Under the pieces are notes generated by a model, which saw nothing but the letters and a program-made list of their open reading frames with translations, had not been told where the DNA came from and searched no databases. Made by a program: the position numbers and the translations under genes. 49,557 bases of DNA from Prevotella sp. UBA4268 (lineage in GTDB: Bacteria > Bacteroidota > Bacteroidia > Bacteroidales > Bacteroidaceae): positions 1 to 49,557 of the forward strand of contig DGWC01000057.1 in assembly GCA_002395135.1 (NCBI GenBank), in the 5' to 3' direction. The number at the start of each line of letters is the position of its first letter. Within the stretch, counting starts at the first letter, position 1. Below, piece after piece: positions 15,625 through 23,489 of the stretch.

Positions 15625-17601
15625 CTATTTCTTTGTTGCCTTCACGAAGTAGACAATCAGCAGGACATAAGCAACGAGCGAGCAGAACTCTGACATTGGG
15701 TTGGCAAGCCATGACTCATTGATGGGGTTGAAGCCAATAAAGCGCAACAGTGCGCTAACCACACCCATCAAGGCACCGCCGGCAATGAATCCGCTGGCGA
15801 GGAGCGTACCCTTTTCGCCGCGTTCTTTTCGCTTTTCTTCAGAATCCTGTTTCCTGGATGTGACATACCAGTTCACAGCACCGCCCACAAGCAGCGGGAT
15901 GTTCAGTTCCAGCGGGATGAACATGCCAAGGGCGAATGGCAGGGCGGGCACTTTGATGTAAGTGAGTACCAAGGCAATGGCAGCACCGATGCCGTAGAGA
16001 ATCCAGGGTGCTCCCACACCGCTCATCAGCGGTTCTATAACGGCGGCCATGGCATTGGCCTGTGGTGCGGCCAGTTCTCCGCTTGCAAAGTTATATGTCT
16101 TGTTCAGCAGAATCATCACGCCGCCCACGGTAGCCGCCGATACCAGCACGCCGAGGAACTTCCATTGCTCCTGTTTCACGGGCGTGGTACCTAACCAGTA
16201 GCCGATTTTCAGGTCGGTAATGAACGAGCCGGCCACGGAGAGTGCGGTGCAAACCACACCGCCCATAATCAGTGCAGCCAGCATGCCGCCCGGACCTTTC
16301 AGTCCCACAGCCACCATCACAACCGAAGCGAGTATCAACGTCATCAGCGTCATGCCGCTGACAGGGTTAGAACCGACGATGGCAATGGCGTTGGCGGCCA
16401 CCGTTGTGAACAGGAAAGCAATCACGGTGACGAGCACGATGCCCACCAATGCAAACAGCAGGTTGTCCATCACGCCGAACCAGAAGAAGAGGAATGTAAC
16501 CAGCAGCGTGAGAACAGAGCCGACGGCAATAATCTTGAAGGCGATGTCGCGCTGAGTGCGCAACTGGTCCTTGCTGGCACTGCTGCCGCCTTTCATCTCT
16601 TTGGAAGCGAGACTCACGGCACTCTTGATAATGCCCCAACTCTTTACAATGCCGATAACACCAGCCATGGCAATGCCGCCGATGCCGATAGACTTGCCGT
16701 AAGCCTTGAAGATTTGCTCGGGTGTCATGTCTCCCACGGCCACATTGATGCTCGGATCCCACATGTTCATAATGTCATTGGGGAAGAGCAGCGCCATGCC
16801 CGGCACGATGATCCACCATACGGCGAGCGAACCCAGACAGATGATGAATGCATATTTCAGTCCGATGATATAGCCCAGTCCGAGCACTGCGGCACCCGTG
16901 TTCACCTTGAACACCAGTTTTGCCTTGTCGGCGAGGTCAGAACCCCAGCCCACCATGCGCGTGGTGACGTTTTCGTTCCACCAGCCAAAGGTGGCCACGG
17001 CGAAGTCGTAGAGACCTCCTATGATTCCCGCCAGCAGCAACGGCTTGGCCTGGCTGCCGCCTTTCTCGCCGCTCACCAGCACCTGTGTGGTGGCTGTTGC
17101 CTCGGGGAAAGGATATTTTCCGTGCATGTCGCTCACGAAATACTTGCGGAACGGAATCATGAACAAGATGCCCAGGATGCCTCCCAGCAGCGAACTCATG
17201 AAGATATTGATGAAGGGAGCCGCCATGTCGGGATACTTGGCCTGCAGGATATAGATGGCGGGAAGGGTGAAGATGGCACCGGCCACCACGGAACCTGAGC
17301 AGGCTCCGATGCTCTGGATGATGACATTCTCGCCCAGACCTTGCTTGCGCTTTGCCGCTGTCGACACGCCCACGGCGATGATGGCAATCGGAATGGCAGC
17401 CTCGAACACCTGTCCAACCTTCAGTCCCAGGTAGGCAGCAGCGGCCGAGAAGAGCACCGCCATGAGCACGCCCCATGTCACCGACCATGCGTTTACCTCT
17501 GCATATTGCTTGCCGGGTGACATAATGGGCTCATACTGTTCCCCTTCTTTCAACTCGCGGAATGCATTTTCCGGGAGTTGGATGTTTTTCTTTTCTTCCA
17601 T
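15625..17601 (-). CDS. OPT-family oligopeptide transporter
   Basis: This 658-aa integral membrane protein has many hydrophobic helices and the features of the OPT/YSL family. These include an N-terminal cytoplasmic segment (PENAFRELKEGEQYEPIMSP), the first helix motif YLGLKVGQVFEAAIPIAI, KRKQGLGENVIIQSIGACSG and FPEATATTQVLVSGEKGG. Members import oligopeptides or metal-peptide/siderophore-like complexes by proton coupling; the bacterial members' substrates are mostly unproven, so peptide uptake is inferred. It starts 48 bp after the YitT-family gene and ends at a clear terminator, so the two probably form one transcription unit. Confidence 0.9.
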   Translation of the reverse strand: MEEKKNIQLPENAFRELKEGEQYEPIMSPGKQYAEVNAWSVTWGVLMAVLFSAAAAYLGLKVGQVFEAAIPIAIIAVGVSTAAKRKQGLGENVIIQSIGACSGSVVAGAIFTLPAIYILQAKYPDMAAPFINIFMSSLLGGILGILFMIPFRKYFVSDMHGKYPFPEATATTQVLVSGEKGGSQAKPLLLAGIIGGLYDFAVATFGWWNENVTTRMVGWGSDLADKAKLVFKVNTGAAVLGLGYIIGLKYAFIICLGSLAVWWIIVPGMALLFPNDIMNMWDPSINVAVGDMTPEQIFKAYGKSIGIGGIAMAGVIGIVKSWGIIKSAVSLASKEMKGGSSASKDQLRTQRDIAFKIIAVGSVLTLLVTFLFFWFGVMDNLLFALVGIVLVTVIAFLFTTVAANAIAIVGSNPVSGMTLMTLILASVVMVAVGLKGPGGMLAALIMGGVVCTALSVAGSFITDLKIGYWLGTTPVKQEQWKFLGVLVSAATVGGVMILLNKTYNFASGELAAPQANAMAAVIEPLMSGVGAPWILYGIGAAIALVLTYIKVPALPFALGMFIPLELNIPLLVGGAVNWYVTSRKQDSEEKRKERGEKGTLLASGFIAGGALMGVVSALLRFIGFNPINESWLANPMSEFCSLVAYVLLIVYFVKATKK

Positions 17602-17649
17602 ATCTGTATTTTTAATGGTTTTTTAGCATGACTGTCAAGGCCTGTCTGC

Positions 17650-18573
17650 CTACAGTTCTTCTGTCTTGGGCAGCGGCTTGTGCTTATGGCTCACCTTGAA
17701 GCGGTCGAATCCTTCGCCATATACACCGATAACGGCACTCTGGCTGACGAAGGCATTGGGGTCAACCTCATCGATCAGTGAGAATATCTTTGCGCTCTCG
17801 TTTTGCTTGGCAAGCACGAACAGCATCTTCACTTCGCGTCCGGAGAAGAATCCTTGCCCGTTGATTACCGTGCAGCCGCGATGCGGGTCTTCGTTAATGC
17901 GGCGGGCAATCTCGTTGTATTTCTCAGAAATAATGAAAAACTGCACACTTCTGCGCATGGAGTTCACCACCTGGTCTACGCAGAACGATGTCACAAACAG
18001 CACCACATATCCATAGATCACCTTCTCCCAGTCGTTCAGCACGAAGTAACTGCTGGAGATGATGATGACATCGCAAATCAGGATGACGCGCCCCAGGGAG
18101 ATGTCGCGATACTTGTTGATAATGGCGGCAATGATATCAGTGCCGCCAGTGGAGCCGTTGGCACCCAGTCCGAGTCCCACGCCGCTTCCGCAGAACACCG
18201 CTCCCAGCACAGCCGCCATGAAAGGCTGATCTTGCAGCAGATGCAGTTGGGCTGTATAGTCACGCGTCAGCGACAGTGCCGTGGTCAGCACTATAACGGC
18301 ATAGATGGTCTTCACGCAGAATTTCCATCCCAATATCTTCAGGGCCACCACCAGCAGTCCGGCGTTGATAACGAAATAAGACACTTGGGCGGGTATATGC
18401 AGCGGACTCCATTCCAAGATGGACGAAATACCAGGAACACCTCCTGTGGTGATTCCGTTGGGTAGCAGGAAGATAGACCATCCGATACAGTAAGAGAGCA
18501 TGGCCAGACCAATGAAGATGTAGTCGCGCAACTCTTTCCACAATTTCTTTTTGTTCAAGTTTTCGGTTTTCAT
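17650..18573 (-). CDS. YitT-family membrane protein (DUF161/DUF2179)
   Basis: This 307-aa protein has an N-terminal membrane part of about five or six helices (residues about 15-215). It includes LLPNGITTGGVPGIS and GLGLGANGSTGGTDIIA, the repeated GxTGG motifs typical of YitT proteins. A soluble C-terminal DUF2179 domain of about 80 residues follows (VINGQGFFSGREVKMLFVLA, IDEVDPNAFVSQSAVIGVYG). The biochemical function of the family is not settled; a transport or sensing role is plausible. It is probably the first gene of a two-gene unit with the OPT transporter. Confidence 0.9.
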   Translation of the reverse strand: MKTENLNKKKLWKELRDYIFIGLAMLSYCIGWSIFLLPNGITTGGVPGISSILEWSPLHIPAQVSYFVINAGLLVVALKILGWKFCVKTIYAVIVLTTALSLTRDYTAQLHLLQDQPFMAAVLGAVFCGSGVGLGLGANGSTGGTDIIAAIINKYRDISLGRVILICDVIIISSSYFVLNDWEKVIYGYVVLFVTSFCVDQVVNSMRRSVQFFIISEKYNEIARRINEDPHRGCTVINGQGFFSGREVKMLFVLAKQNESAKIFSLIDEVDPNAFVSQSAVIGVYGEGFDRFKVSHKHKPLPKTEEL

Positions 18574-18595
18574 CGTTATTAAATTAAATCAGGTG

Positions 18596-18603
18596 CAAAG
18601 GTA
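18596..18603 (-). promoter_or_regulatory. Putative promoter (-7 box) of the yitT-OPT unit
   Basis: The minus strand reads TACCTTTG, a perfect TAnnTTTG match 22 bp upstream of the YitT start codon, so the leader would be short (under 20 nt). The upstream -33 region is AT-rich without a clean TTTG. Confidence 0.55.
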
Positions 18604-18668
18604 GCGTAAAAAATCAAAAACGAAGAATTATCTGTTAAAAATATTATTTCTCCTGTTTCAAAAAAGTC

Positions 18669-19814
18669 TCAGCGAAGGGCAGTCGGTATTTTCAGTGTTA
18701 CCGTTGCCGGAAACGAATAGCGCATGTCGCCCCGTTCATTCAGTGTTTTGCGCAAACACTCTTCCGTGCGTGCCAGTTTCTTCTTGAAGAGGTTTTTTCC
18801 TTTGAATCTTATTGTCACTTTCTTGTCGAGGTTCACAAGTTCATCGTTCAGGCACAGCGTAATCTGCGAATAGTCGCATTGCTCAATGTCGATGATATTG
18901 TCGTGGCAACTGAGGCGGATGCCCATGCCGCGCTTCAGTTCATTCTCGGGAGCCGACAGCCAATAGAAATGCTTGCGCAGCACCTCTTCCTGCTGCCACA
19001 CAATCTTGCGGGGATAAGGATTGCGCTTGTATCGTGCCATCCAGGCCACGGCAGCGGTGTCCACGCGGTCCATCCAGTGGGGTTTCCCTTCCACGATGTG
19101 CGTCTCGTGGATATATCCTTCAGGGTCGGCGCGCTGCAAGGAGTCCATCTGCAGGCCGCGAATCATGTCAAGCGAATTGCGGTCGTAGGCATAGTCGCGC
19201 GCTCCGCACCAGATCATGTAGGGCAGGTTGCGCAGGTTCACCAGCGACACGTCGCCGGGATGGCCTGCCATCATCGAGGCGGCAGCCCATGAATCGGCCA
19301 TGCGCGGTGCCATTCGCCACACGCCGTCGCCGCCGGCCGAGTAGCCCATCAGATACACTTTGTCTGGGTTCACGTCTTCAAAGGCAACGCCCATTTCAAT
19401 CAGTGCCTGGTAGAAATCGTCAAGTCCCGGCTTGCACCACATGTCCCAGTCGTTGTAAGGTGCGCGCGGAGCGATGTAAACACTGTGTTGCGGGCGGTAG
19501 AGCACCTGCTGGTTTTTCCATTGTCCGTCGTTGATTTCTGCCGGGCAGTTGCCGCCGCCGTGCAGCGAGATGAACAGGCTGTAGCCGTCGGCGGGCTTGC
19601 TGTCGAACACTTGTACGTGGAAGGGCATGGTGCGGTCGCCAATCGTGATGCTTTTCTTCTGCCATGCATCCTTGTGCTTATCCTTGGTTTGTGCAAGCCA
19701 TTCGTTGCAGATTTTCTCTCTTGCCAGTTGTGCCTCTGCTTTGTTGAGGCGCTGGCCGTGGGCTGCCGATACCATGATCAGCAGGGCAGTCATCATCATT
19801 TCCAGTTTTTTCAT
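18669..19814 (-). CDS. Secreted alpha/beta-hydrolase esterase (PHB-depolymerase/feruloyl-esterase-like)
   Basis: The protein is 381 aa. A signal peptide (MKKLEMMMTALLIMVSAAHG) precedes an alpha/beta-hydrolase domain with the oxyanion motif SLHGGGNCP, the nucleophile elbow GYSAGGDGVW, a likely acid in WCGARDYAYD and a likely His in GKPHWMD. This combination is common in secreted carbohydrate esterases and polyhydroxybutyrate-depolymerase-like proteins of Bacteroidetes. The substrate cannot be read from sequence. A C-terminal region of about 110 residues after the catalytic domain has beta-rich character. The gene begins 6 bp after the sirtuin gene, an unusual partnership of a cytoplasmic deacylase with an exported esterase. 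Confidence 0.82.
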   Translation of the reverse strand: MKKLEMMMTALLIMVSAAHGQRLNKAEAQLAREKICNEWLAQTKDKHKDAWQKKSITIGDRTMPFHVQVFDSKPADGYSLFISLHGGGNCPAEINDGQWKNQQVLYRPQHSVYIAPRAPYNDWDMWCKPGLDDFYQALIEMGVAFEDVNPDKVYLMGYSAGGDGVWRMAPRMADSWAAASMMAGHPGDVSLVNLRNLPYMIWCGARDYAYDRNSLDMIRGLQMDSLQRADPEGYIHETHIVEGKPHWMDRVDTAAVAWMARYKRNPYPRKIVWQQEEVLRKHFYWLSAPENELKRGMGIRLSCHDNIIDIEQCDYSQITLCLNDELVNLDKKVTIRFKGKNLFKKKLARTEECLRKTLNERGDMRYSFPATVTLKIPTALR

Positions 19815-19820
19815 CGTTTG

Positions 19821-20513
19821 CTATTTCATCAGTCGTTCACATAATTCCTTCATTCCTTCGCTGGCTCCCTTCTGAATCTGCACCACGTCGGGGCCTGCCT
19901 TCACGGCATTCGGGTCGATGAGATAGATGGGAATGCCGCGGCGCGTGTATTGCACCAGTCCTGCTGCCGGATAAACCACCAGCGACGTGCCGATGATGAT
20001 GAAGATGTCGGCCTTCGACGCTTCTTCGGCGGCTATGCTGATGTTGGGCACGCCCTCGCCAAAGAAGACGATAAACGGGCGCAGCAGCGACCCGTCGCCG
20101 GCTTTCTCGCCCGGTGCCACTTCCAGATTGGGGGCAGCCAGTGTCTTCTGGTATCTGGGATTGTCAACGTCGCGGCTCGAGCAAACCTTCATCAGTTCTC
20201 CGTGCAGATGAATCACTTTCTTCGAACCCGCCATCTCGTGCAGGTTGTCCACATTCTGCGTAATCACCGTCACGTCATACTGTTCTTCCAGTTTGGCCAC
20301 CAGCCGGTGGCCTTCGTTGGGCTGGGCTGCCACCAGTTTCTTGCGCAGCATGTTATAGAAGTTGTTCACATACTCAGGGTCTGCCTCCCATCCCTCGTGG
20401 GTGGCCACGCGCGAAACGGGGTAGTCCTCCCACAAGCCGTCGGCATCGCGGAAGGTGCTCAGTCCGCTTTCCACCGACATGCCGGCACCCGTCAAGACAA
20501 CTATTTTTTTCAT
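19821..20513 (-). CDS. Sirtuin-type NAD-dependent deacylase lacking zinc-binding cysteines
   Basis: The protein is 230 aa from the ATG at 20513 (MKKIVVLTGAGMSVESG). The longer frame to 20588 starts at the promoter itself and adds no family sequence. Sir2 motifs are present: GAGMSVESGLSTFRD, TQNVDNLHEMAG with the catalytic-site His in HLHGEL, FFGEGVPN, and GTSLVVYPAAGL. The region that normally holds two CxxC pairs reads KVCSSRDVDNPRY and further on contains no cysteine, so only one Cys of four remains. The family removes acyl groups from lysines using NAD. It is expected to be cytoplasmic and to share an operon with the downstream esterase gene. Confidence 0.9.
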   Translation of the reverse strand: MKKIVVLTGAGMSVESGLSTFRDADGLWEDYPVSRVATHEGWEADPEYVNNFYNMLRKKLVAAQPNEGHRLVAKLEEQYDVTVITQNVDNLHEMAGSKKVIHLHGELMKVCSSRDVDNPRYQKTLAAPNLEVAPGEKAGDGSLLRPFIVFFGEGVPNISIAAEEASKADIFIIIGTSLVVYPAAGLVQYTRRGIPIYLIDPNAVKAGPDVVQIQKGASEGMKELCERLMK

Positions 20514-20587
20514 AATCTTTACGTTTTTCGGCCCCCTCCGTGCGCTTCTCTGCAGGCATTTCAGGGGCATGGATTCTAAAAATTGCA

Positions 20588-20620
20588 CAAAAATACGAAT
20601 TTTTTCTCAATATCCGCAAG
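20588..20620 (-). promoter_or_regulatory. Putative promoter of the sirtuin-esterase unit
   Basis: On the minus strand TATTTTTG (20588-20595) is preceded by CTTG (20617-20620) with a 21-bp spacer, close to TTTG-N19-21-TAnnTTTG. It faces away from the promoter of the FKBP genes, forming a divergent pair, and supports the sirtuin start at 20513. Confidence 0.55.
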
Positions 20621-20638
20621 TAAATCCAAGAAAAATAG

Positions 20639-20646
20639 TACCTTTG
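20639..20646 (+). promoter_or_regulatory. Putative promoter (-7 box) of the FKBP operon
   Basis: TACCTTTG matches the TAnnTTTG consensus and lies 88 bp before the ATG at 20735. No good -33 box is visible. Confidence 0.5.
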
Positions 20647-20734
20647 CCCCGTTTTAAAACATTTGACCACCGCCCAAGAGGATTGATGAAATCATTTGGC
20701 GGTGAACGATTTGATAAATTCTTACGTAAAAGAA

Positions 20735-21340
20735 ATGGATAAACTTAGTTATGGGCTGGGACTGGGCATCGGCCAGCAACTCGCCCAGATGGGTATTGAG
20801 CATTTCAGCATCGAGGACTTCGCTGCTGCCGTGCGCGATGTGATTGAAGGCAATGAATTGAAGATTGGTCACCGTGAGGCGCAGGCCACCGTGCAGGATT
20901 ATTTCCAGAAGCGCGAGGCACAACTCAACAAAGAGCGCGAGGAGAAAGGCAAGGAAGCCAAAGTGGCCGGCGAACAGTTTCTCAAGGAGAATGCAAAGAA
21001 AGAAGGCGTGGTGACGCGCCCGAGCGGACTCCAATATATGGTGCTGAAGGAAGGCAGCGGCAAAAGCCCGAAGGCCACCGACCAGGTGCGCTGCCATTAC
21101 GAGGGATTCCTCATCGACGGCACTGTCTTCGACAGCAGCGTGGAACGCGACGAACCCGCCGTTTTCGGTCTGCAGCAGGTGATTGCCGGTTGGACCGAGG
21201 GCTTGCAACTCATGAAAGAAGGTGCCAAGTATCGCTTCTTCATCCCTTATCTGCTGGCCTATGGCCCCAGCGGTGCAGGCAACAGTATCCCCCCTTATGC
21301 AGCACTGATTTTCGACGTGGAACTCCTTGAGGTGCTCTAA
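20735..21340 (+). CDS. FKBP-type peptidyl-prolyl isomerase, cytoplasmic
   Basis: The protein is 201 aa from ATG 20735 (MDKLSYGLGLGIGQQLAQ). A TTG at 20696 could add 13 residues but is less likely. An N-terminal dimerisation-type domain (about 1-70) is followed by a charged helix rich in Lys and Glu (about 65-95) and a C-terminal FKBP domain. That domain shows YEGFLIDGTVFDSS, VIAGWTEGLQLM, LAYGPSGAGNSIPPYAAL and FDVELL, including the aromatic pocket residues. There is no signal peptide, so this copy should be cytoplasmic. It isomerises Xaa-Pro bonds and may act as a chaperone. It is the first of three FKBP genes in a row. Confidence 0.92.
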   Translation: MDKLSYGLGLGIGQQLAQMGIEHFSIEDFAAAVRDVIEGNELKIGHREAQATVQDYFQKREAQLNKEREEKGKEAKVAGEQFLKENAKKEGVVTRPSGLQYMVLKEGSGKSPKATDQVRCHYEGFLIDGTVFDSSVERDEPAVFGLQQVIAGWTEGLQLMKEGAKYRFFIPYLLAYGPSGAGNSIPPYAALIFDVELLEVL

Positions 21341-21386
21341 CCCCCGCAAAAGCAAAAACATCATTCATAAAAATAACGAACAAAAA

Positions 21387-22256
21387 ATGAAGAAATTAAC
21401 AGTTTTAGCCGCTATGGCTATTGCAGCCGCATCGTTCACCGCTTGCGGCAATGGCACTCCGAAGGCAAGCCTGAAGAATGACATCGACAGTTTGAGTTAT
21501 GCCATCGGTATGGCACAGACATCAGGATTGAAGGAATATCTCGTAGGACGCATGGGCGTTGACACCACCTACATGGACCAGTTCATCAAAGGCGTGAACG
21601 AAGGTGCCAATGCTGGCGACGACAAGGCAAAGGCAGCCTACTATGCAGGTATCCAGATTGGTCAGCAAATCAGCAACCAGATGATCAAGGGCATCAACCA
21701 CGAGATCTTCGGCAACGACTCCACCAAGACCATTTCCATGAAGAACTTCATGGCAGCATTCATCACCGGAACAACAGGCAAGAAGGGCTTGATGAACATT
21801 GAGCAGGCTCAGCAGGTGTTCCAGTTGAAGATGGAGCAGGTGAAATCAAAGGCTATGGAAGAGCAGTATGGCGAAAACAGAATTGCCGGCGAGAAGTTCG
21901 TGGCTGAATATGCCAAGAAGGCCGACGTGAAGAAACTCGACGGCGGCGTGCTCTATCGCGTGCTGAAGGTGGGTACAGGTGCCCTTCCTGCTGACACATC
22001 ACTCGTGGAAGTGAACTATGAAGGCAAGACCATCGACGGAAAGGTGTTCGACAGTTCTTACGAGCGCAAGCAGAGCACCAAGTTCCGCGCCAACCAGGTA
22101 ATCCCCGGATGGACAGAAGCACTTACCCACATGCCCGTTGGCTCTAAGTGGGAGGTTGTGATTCCTCAGGAGAAGGCATACGGAAGCCGCGAGCAGCGCG
22201 AAATCAAGCCGTTCTCTGCACTCGTCTTCACCATCGAGTTGCTGGGTATTCAGTAA
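21387..22256 (+). CDS. FKBP-type peptidyl-prolyl isomerase, lipoprotein
   Basis: The protein is 289 aa from the ATG at 21387. The frame extends upstream to 21327, but only this start gives a signal sequence, MKKLTVLAAMAIAAASFTAC, ending in a lipobox-like cysteine. It is therefore probably a lipoprotein. An N-terminal FKBP_N dimerisation domain (DSLSYAIGMAQTSGLKEYL onward) and a long helix lead to a C-terminal FKBP domain with YEGKTIDGKVFDSSYERK, VIPGWTEALTHM, YGSREQREIKPFSALVF and TIELL. The domain order is that of FkpA/Mip proteins, which fold exported proteins in the periplasm. It lies 46 bp after the first FKBP gene and 16 bp before the third. Confidence 0.92.
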   Translation: MKKLTVLAAMAIAAASFTACGNGTPKASLKNDIDSLSYAIGMAQTSGLKEYLVGRMGVDTTYMDQFIKGVNEGANAGDDKAKAAYYAGIQIGQQISNQMIKGINHEIFGNDSTKTISMKNFMAAFITGTTGKKGLMNIEQAQQVFQLKMEQVKSKAMEEQYGENRIAGEKFVAEYAKKADVKKLDGGVLYRVLKVGTGALPADTSLVEVNYEGKTIDGKVFDSSYERKQSTKFRANQVIPGWTEALTHMPVGSKWEVVIPQEKAYGSREQREIKPFSALVFTIELLGIQ

Positions 22257-22272
22257 TCAAGCCTTTTCAGCA

Positions 22273-23202
22273 ATGAAGAAACTATTCATGATAGCACTCG
22301 CCCTCGTGGTGGGTGCTTCTTTCTATCCTGCCGACGCAGCCAAGAAAGACAAGAAGAAAAAGACCGTGGCCGTGCCTGTGGTGACGCTAGAAAACGCATC
22401 CGACTCCATGAGTTATGCATCGGGAATGGCCGTCACCGACGGACTCCTGGCTCACCTCAAGAAGCAATATGGCGTTGACGAGGCCTTTCTCGACGACTTC
22501 ATCCGCGGCTTTGAGGATGCCGTGAAGAGCGGCTTCGACGAGCCCACCAATGCCTATGGTGCCGGCATCGAGATTGCCAAGATGGTGAAAGACCGCATGC
22601 TACCCGACATCACCAAGACCTTCGCCGAGATTTCCGACAGCATCCAGCCGCCGCTCTTCTACCAAGGCTTTGCCGCAGCCCTGAAAAAAGACTCCACCGT
22701 GATTTCTCTCAACAATTCCATCGAACTGTTCAAGGAGCACATGGAGAAGGTGGGACTGCTCAAAGCGCAGCAGAAAGCCGCCGAAGAGGCCAGAAAGGCT
22801 GAGCAGAACGAGGCAAACCGCAAGGCCGGAGAGCAGTTCCTCGCCGAGAACAAGGCCAAGGAGGGTGTCATCACCACCGCCAGCGGACTGCAATACAAGA
22901 TTCTCACGCAGGGCAAGGGAGCCATTCCCAAGGCCGACGACGAGGTCATCGTGAAATACGAGGGTAAACTGCTCGACGGAACCGTCTTCGACAGCAGTTA
23001 CAAGCGCGCCGAGCAGACCAACAAGTTCCGTGCCAACCAACTCATCAAGGGATGGACCGAAGCACTCACCATGATGCCCGTGGGCAGCAAGTGGCAACTC
23101 TTCATTCCTCAGGAACTGGCCTATGGCAGTCGCGACATGGGCGAAATCAAGCCCTACAGCGCGCTCATCTTCACGCTTGAACTCATCGACATTGCCAAGT
23201 AA
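22273..23202 (+). CDS. FKBP-type peptidyl-prolyl isomerase, periplasmic
   Basis: This 309-aa protein has a signal peptide (MKKLFMIALALVVGASFYPA) without a lipobox and a Lys-rich start of the mature protein (KKDKKKK). An FKBP_N domain follows (DSMSYASGMAVTDGLLAHL), then a Gln/Ala/Glu-rich helix and an FKBP domain with YEGKLLDGTVFDSSYKRA, LIKGWTEALTMM, YGSRDMGEIKPYSAL and FTLEL. It closely resembles the preceding gene product, in particular in FRANQ(V/L)I and MPVGSKW, so the two look like a tandem duplication that diverged in cellular location. The operon ends at the strong terminator 23222-23259. Confidence 0.92.
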   Translation: MKKLFMIALALVVGASFYPADAAKKDKKKKTVAVPVVTLENASDSMSYASGMAVTDGLLAHLKKQYGVDEAFLDDFIRGFEDAVKSGFDEPTNAYGAGIEIAKMVKDRMLPDITKTFAEISDSIQPPLFYQGFAAALKKDSTVISLNNSIELFKEHMEKVGLLKAQQKAAEEARKAEQNEANRKAGEQFLAENKAKEGVITTASGLQYKILTQGKGAIPKADDEVIVKYEGKLLDGTVFDSSYKRAEQTNKFRANQLIKGWTEALTMMPVGSKWQLFIPQELAYGSRDMGEIKPYSALIFTLELIDIAK

Positions 23203-23221
23203 ACCGCTTGGCCATCCCCTT

Positions 23222-23259
23222 CAAAAGTGCCGCTTTCTCTTTTCAAAGCGGCACTTTTG
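23222..23259. terminator. Strong intrinsic terminator after the FKBP operon
   Basis: A perfect 15-bp inverted repeat (CAAAAGTGCCGCTTT / AAAGCGGCACTTTTG) surrounds an 8-nt loop, with A and T runs at the base of the stem. It lies 20 bp after the last FKBP stop. Its core AAAGTGCCGC also occurs in the repeat element at 23302-23409, so the terminator may be part of, or derived from, that repeat. Confidence 0.88.
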
Positions 23260-23301
23260 CTTTGTAAAACCATTGCTTTCGCTCTCCCGTAGCGCTGCCA
23301 T

Positions 23302-23409
23302 GCTTCAGCAAATTAATTTAATTTACTTTTCCATACCATCGGAACGGAACCTCAAAAGCGCCGCTTCCGTGCCTCCATTCCTATGAAACGATGGGAGAAA
23401 AGTGCCGCC
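23302..23409 (-). repeat. Dispersed intergenic repeat, contracted copy (one AT-rich unit)
   Basis: Read on the minus strand, this segment has the same blocks in the same order as 34811-34962. They are GGCGGCACTTT then CTC, ATGGAG, CGGAAG followed by a GGC-CTTT block, GGAAAAGTAAATTAA, and finally the 19-base unit GTAAATTAAATTAATTTGC (23308-23326) followed by TGAAGC. Only one AT-rich unit is present here against four in the other copy. The gene-free stretch 23203-23489 consists of the FKBP terminator, this repeat and the terminator of the next gene. Confidence 0.75.
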
Positions 23410-23420
23410 TGCTGACAACA

Positions 23421-23465
23421 AAAAAACAGGTCATGGATGTTCTGTTGCAAGTATTCCATGACCTG
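23421..23465 (-). terminator. Intrinsic terminator after the DUF3826 gene
   Basis: CAGGTCATGGA (23427-23437) pairs with TCCATGACCTG (23455-23465). On the minus strand the stem is followed by a run of T (23420-23426 read in reverse). It lies 25 bp downstream of the DUF3826 stop codon. Confidence 0.8.
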
Positions 23466-23489
23466 ATTCTTTGCATGTATGACGTGCTT

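Noticed and set aside
20514..20588. N-terminal extension of the sirtuin to 20588
   Set aside because: The added residues have no Sir2 similarity and the predicted promoter lies at 20588-20620, so the transcript would barely include that start.
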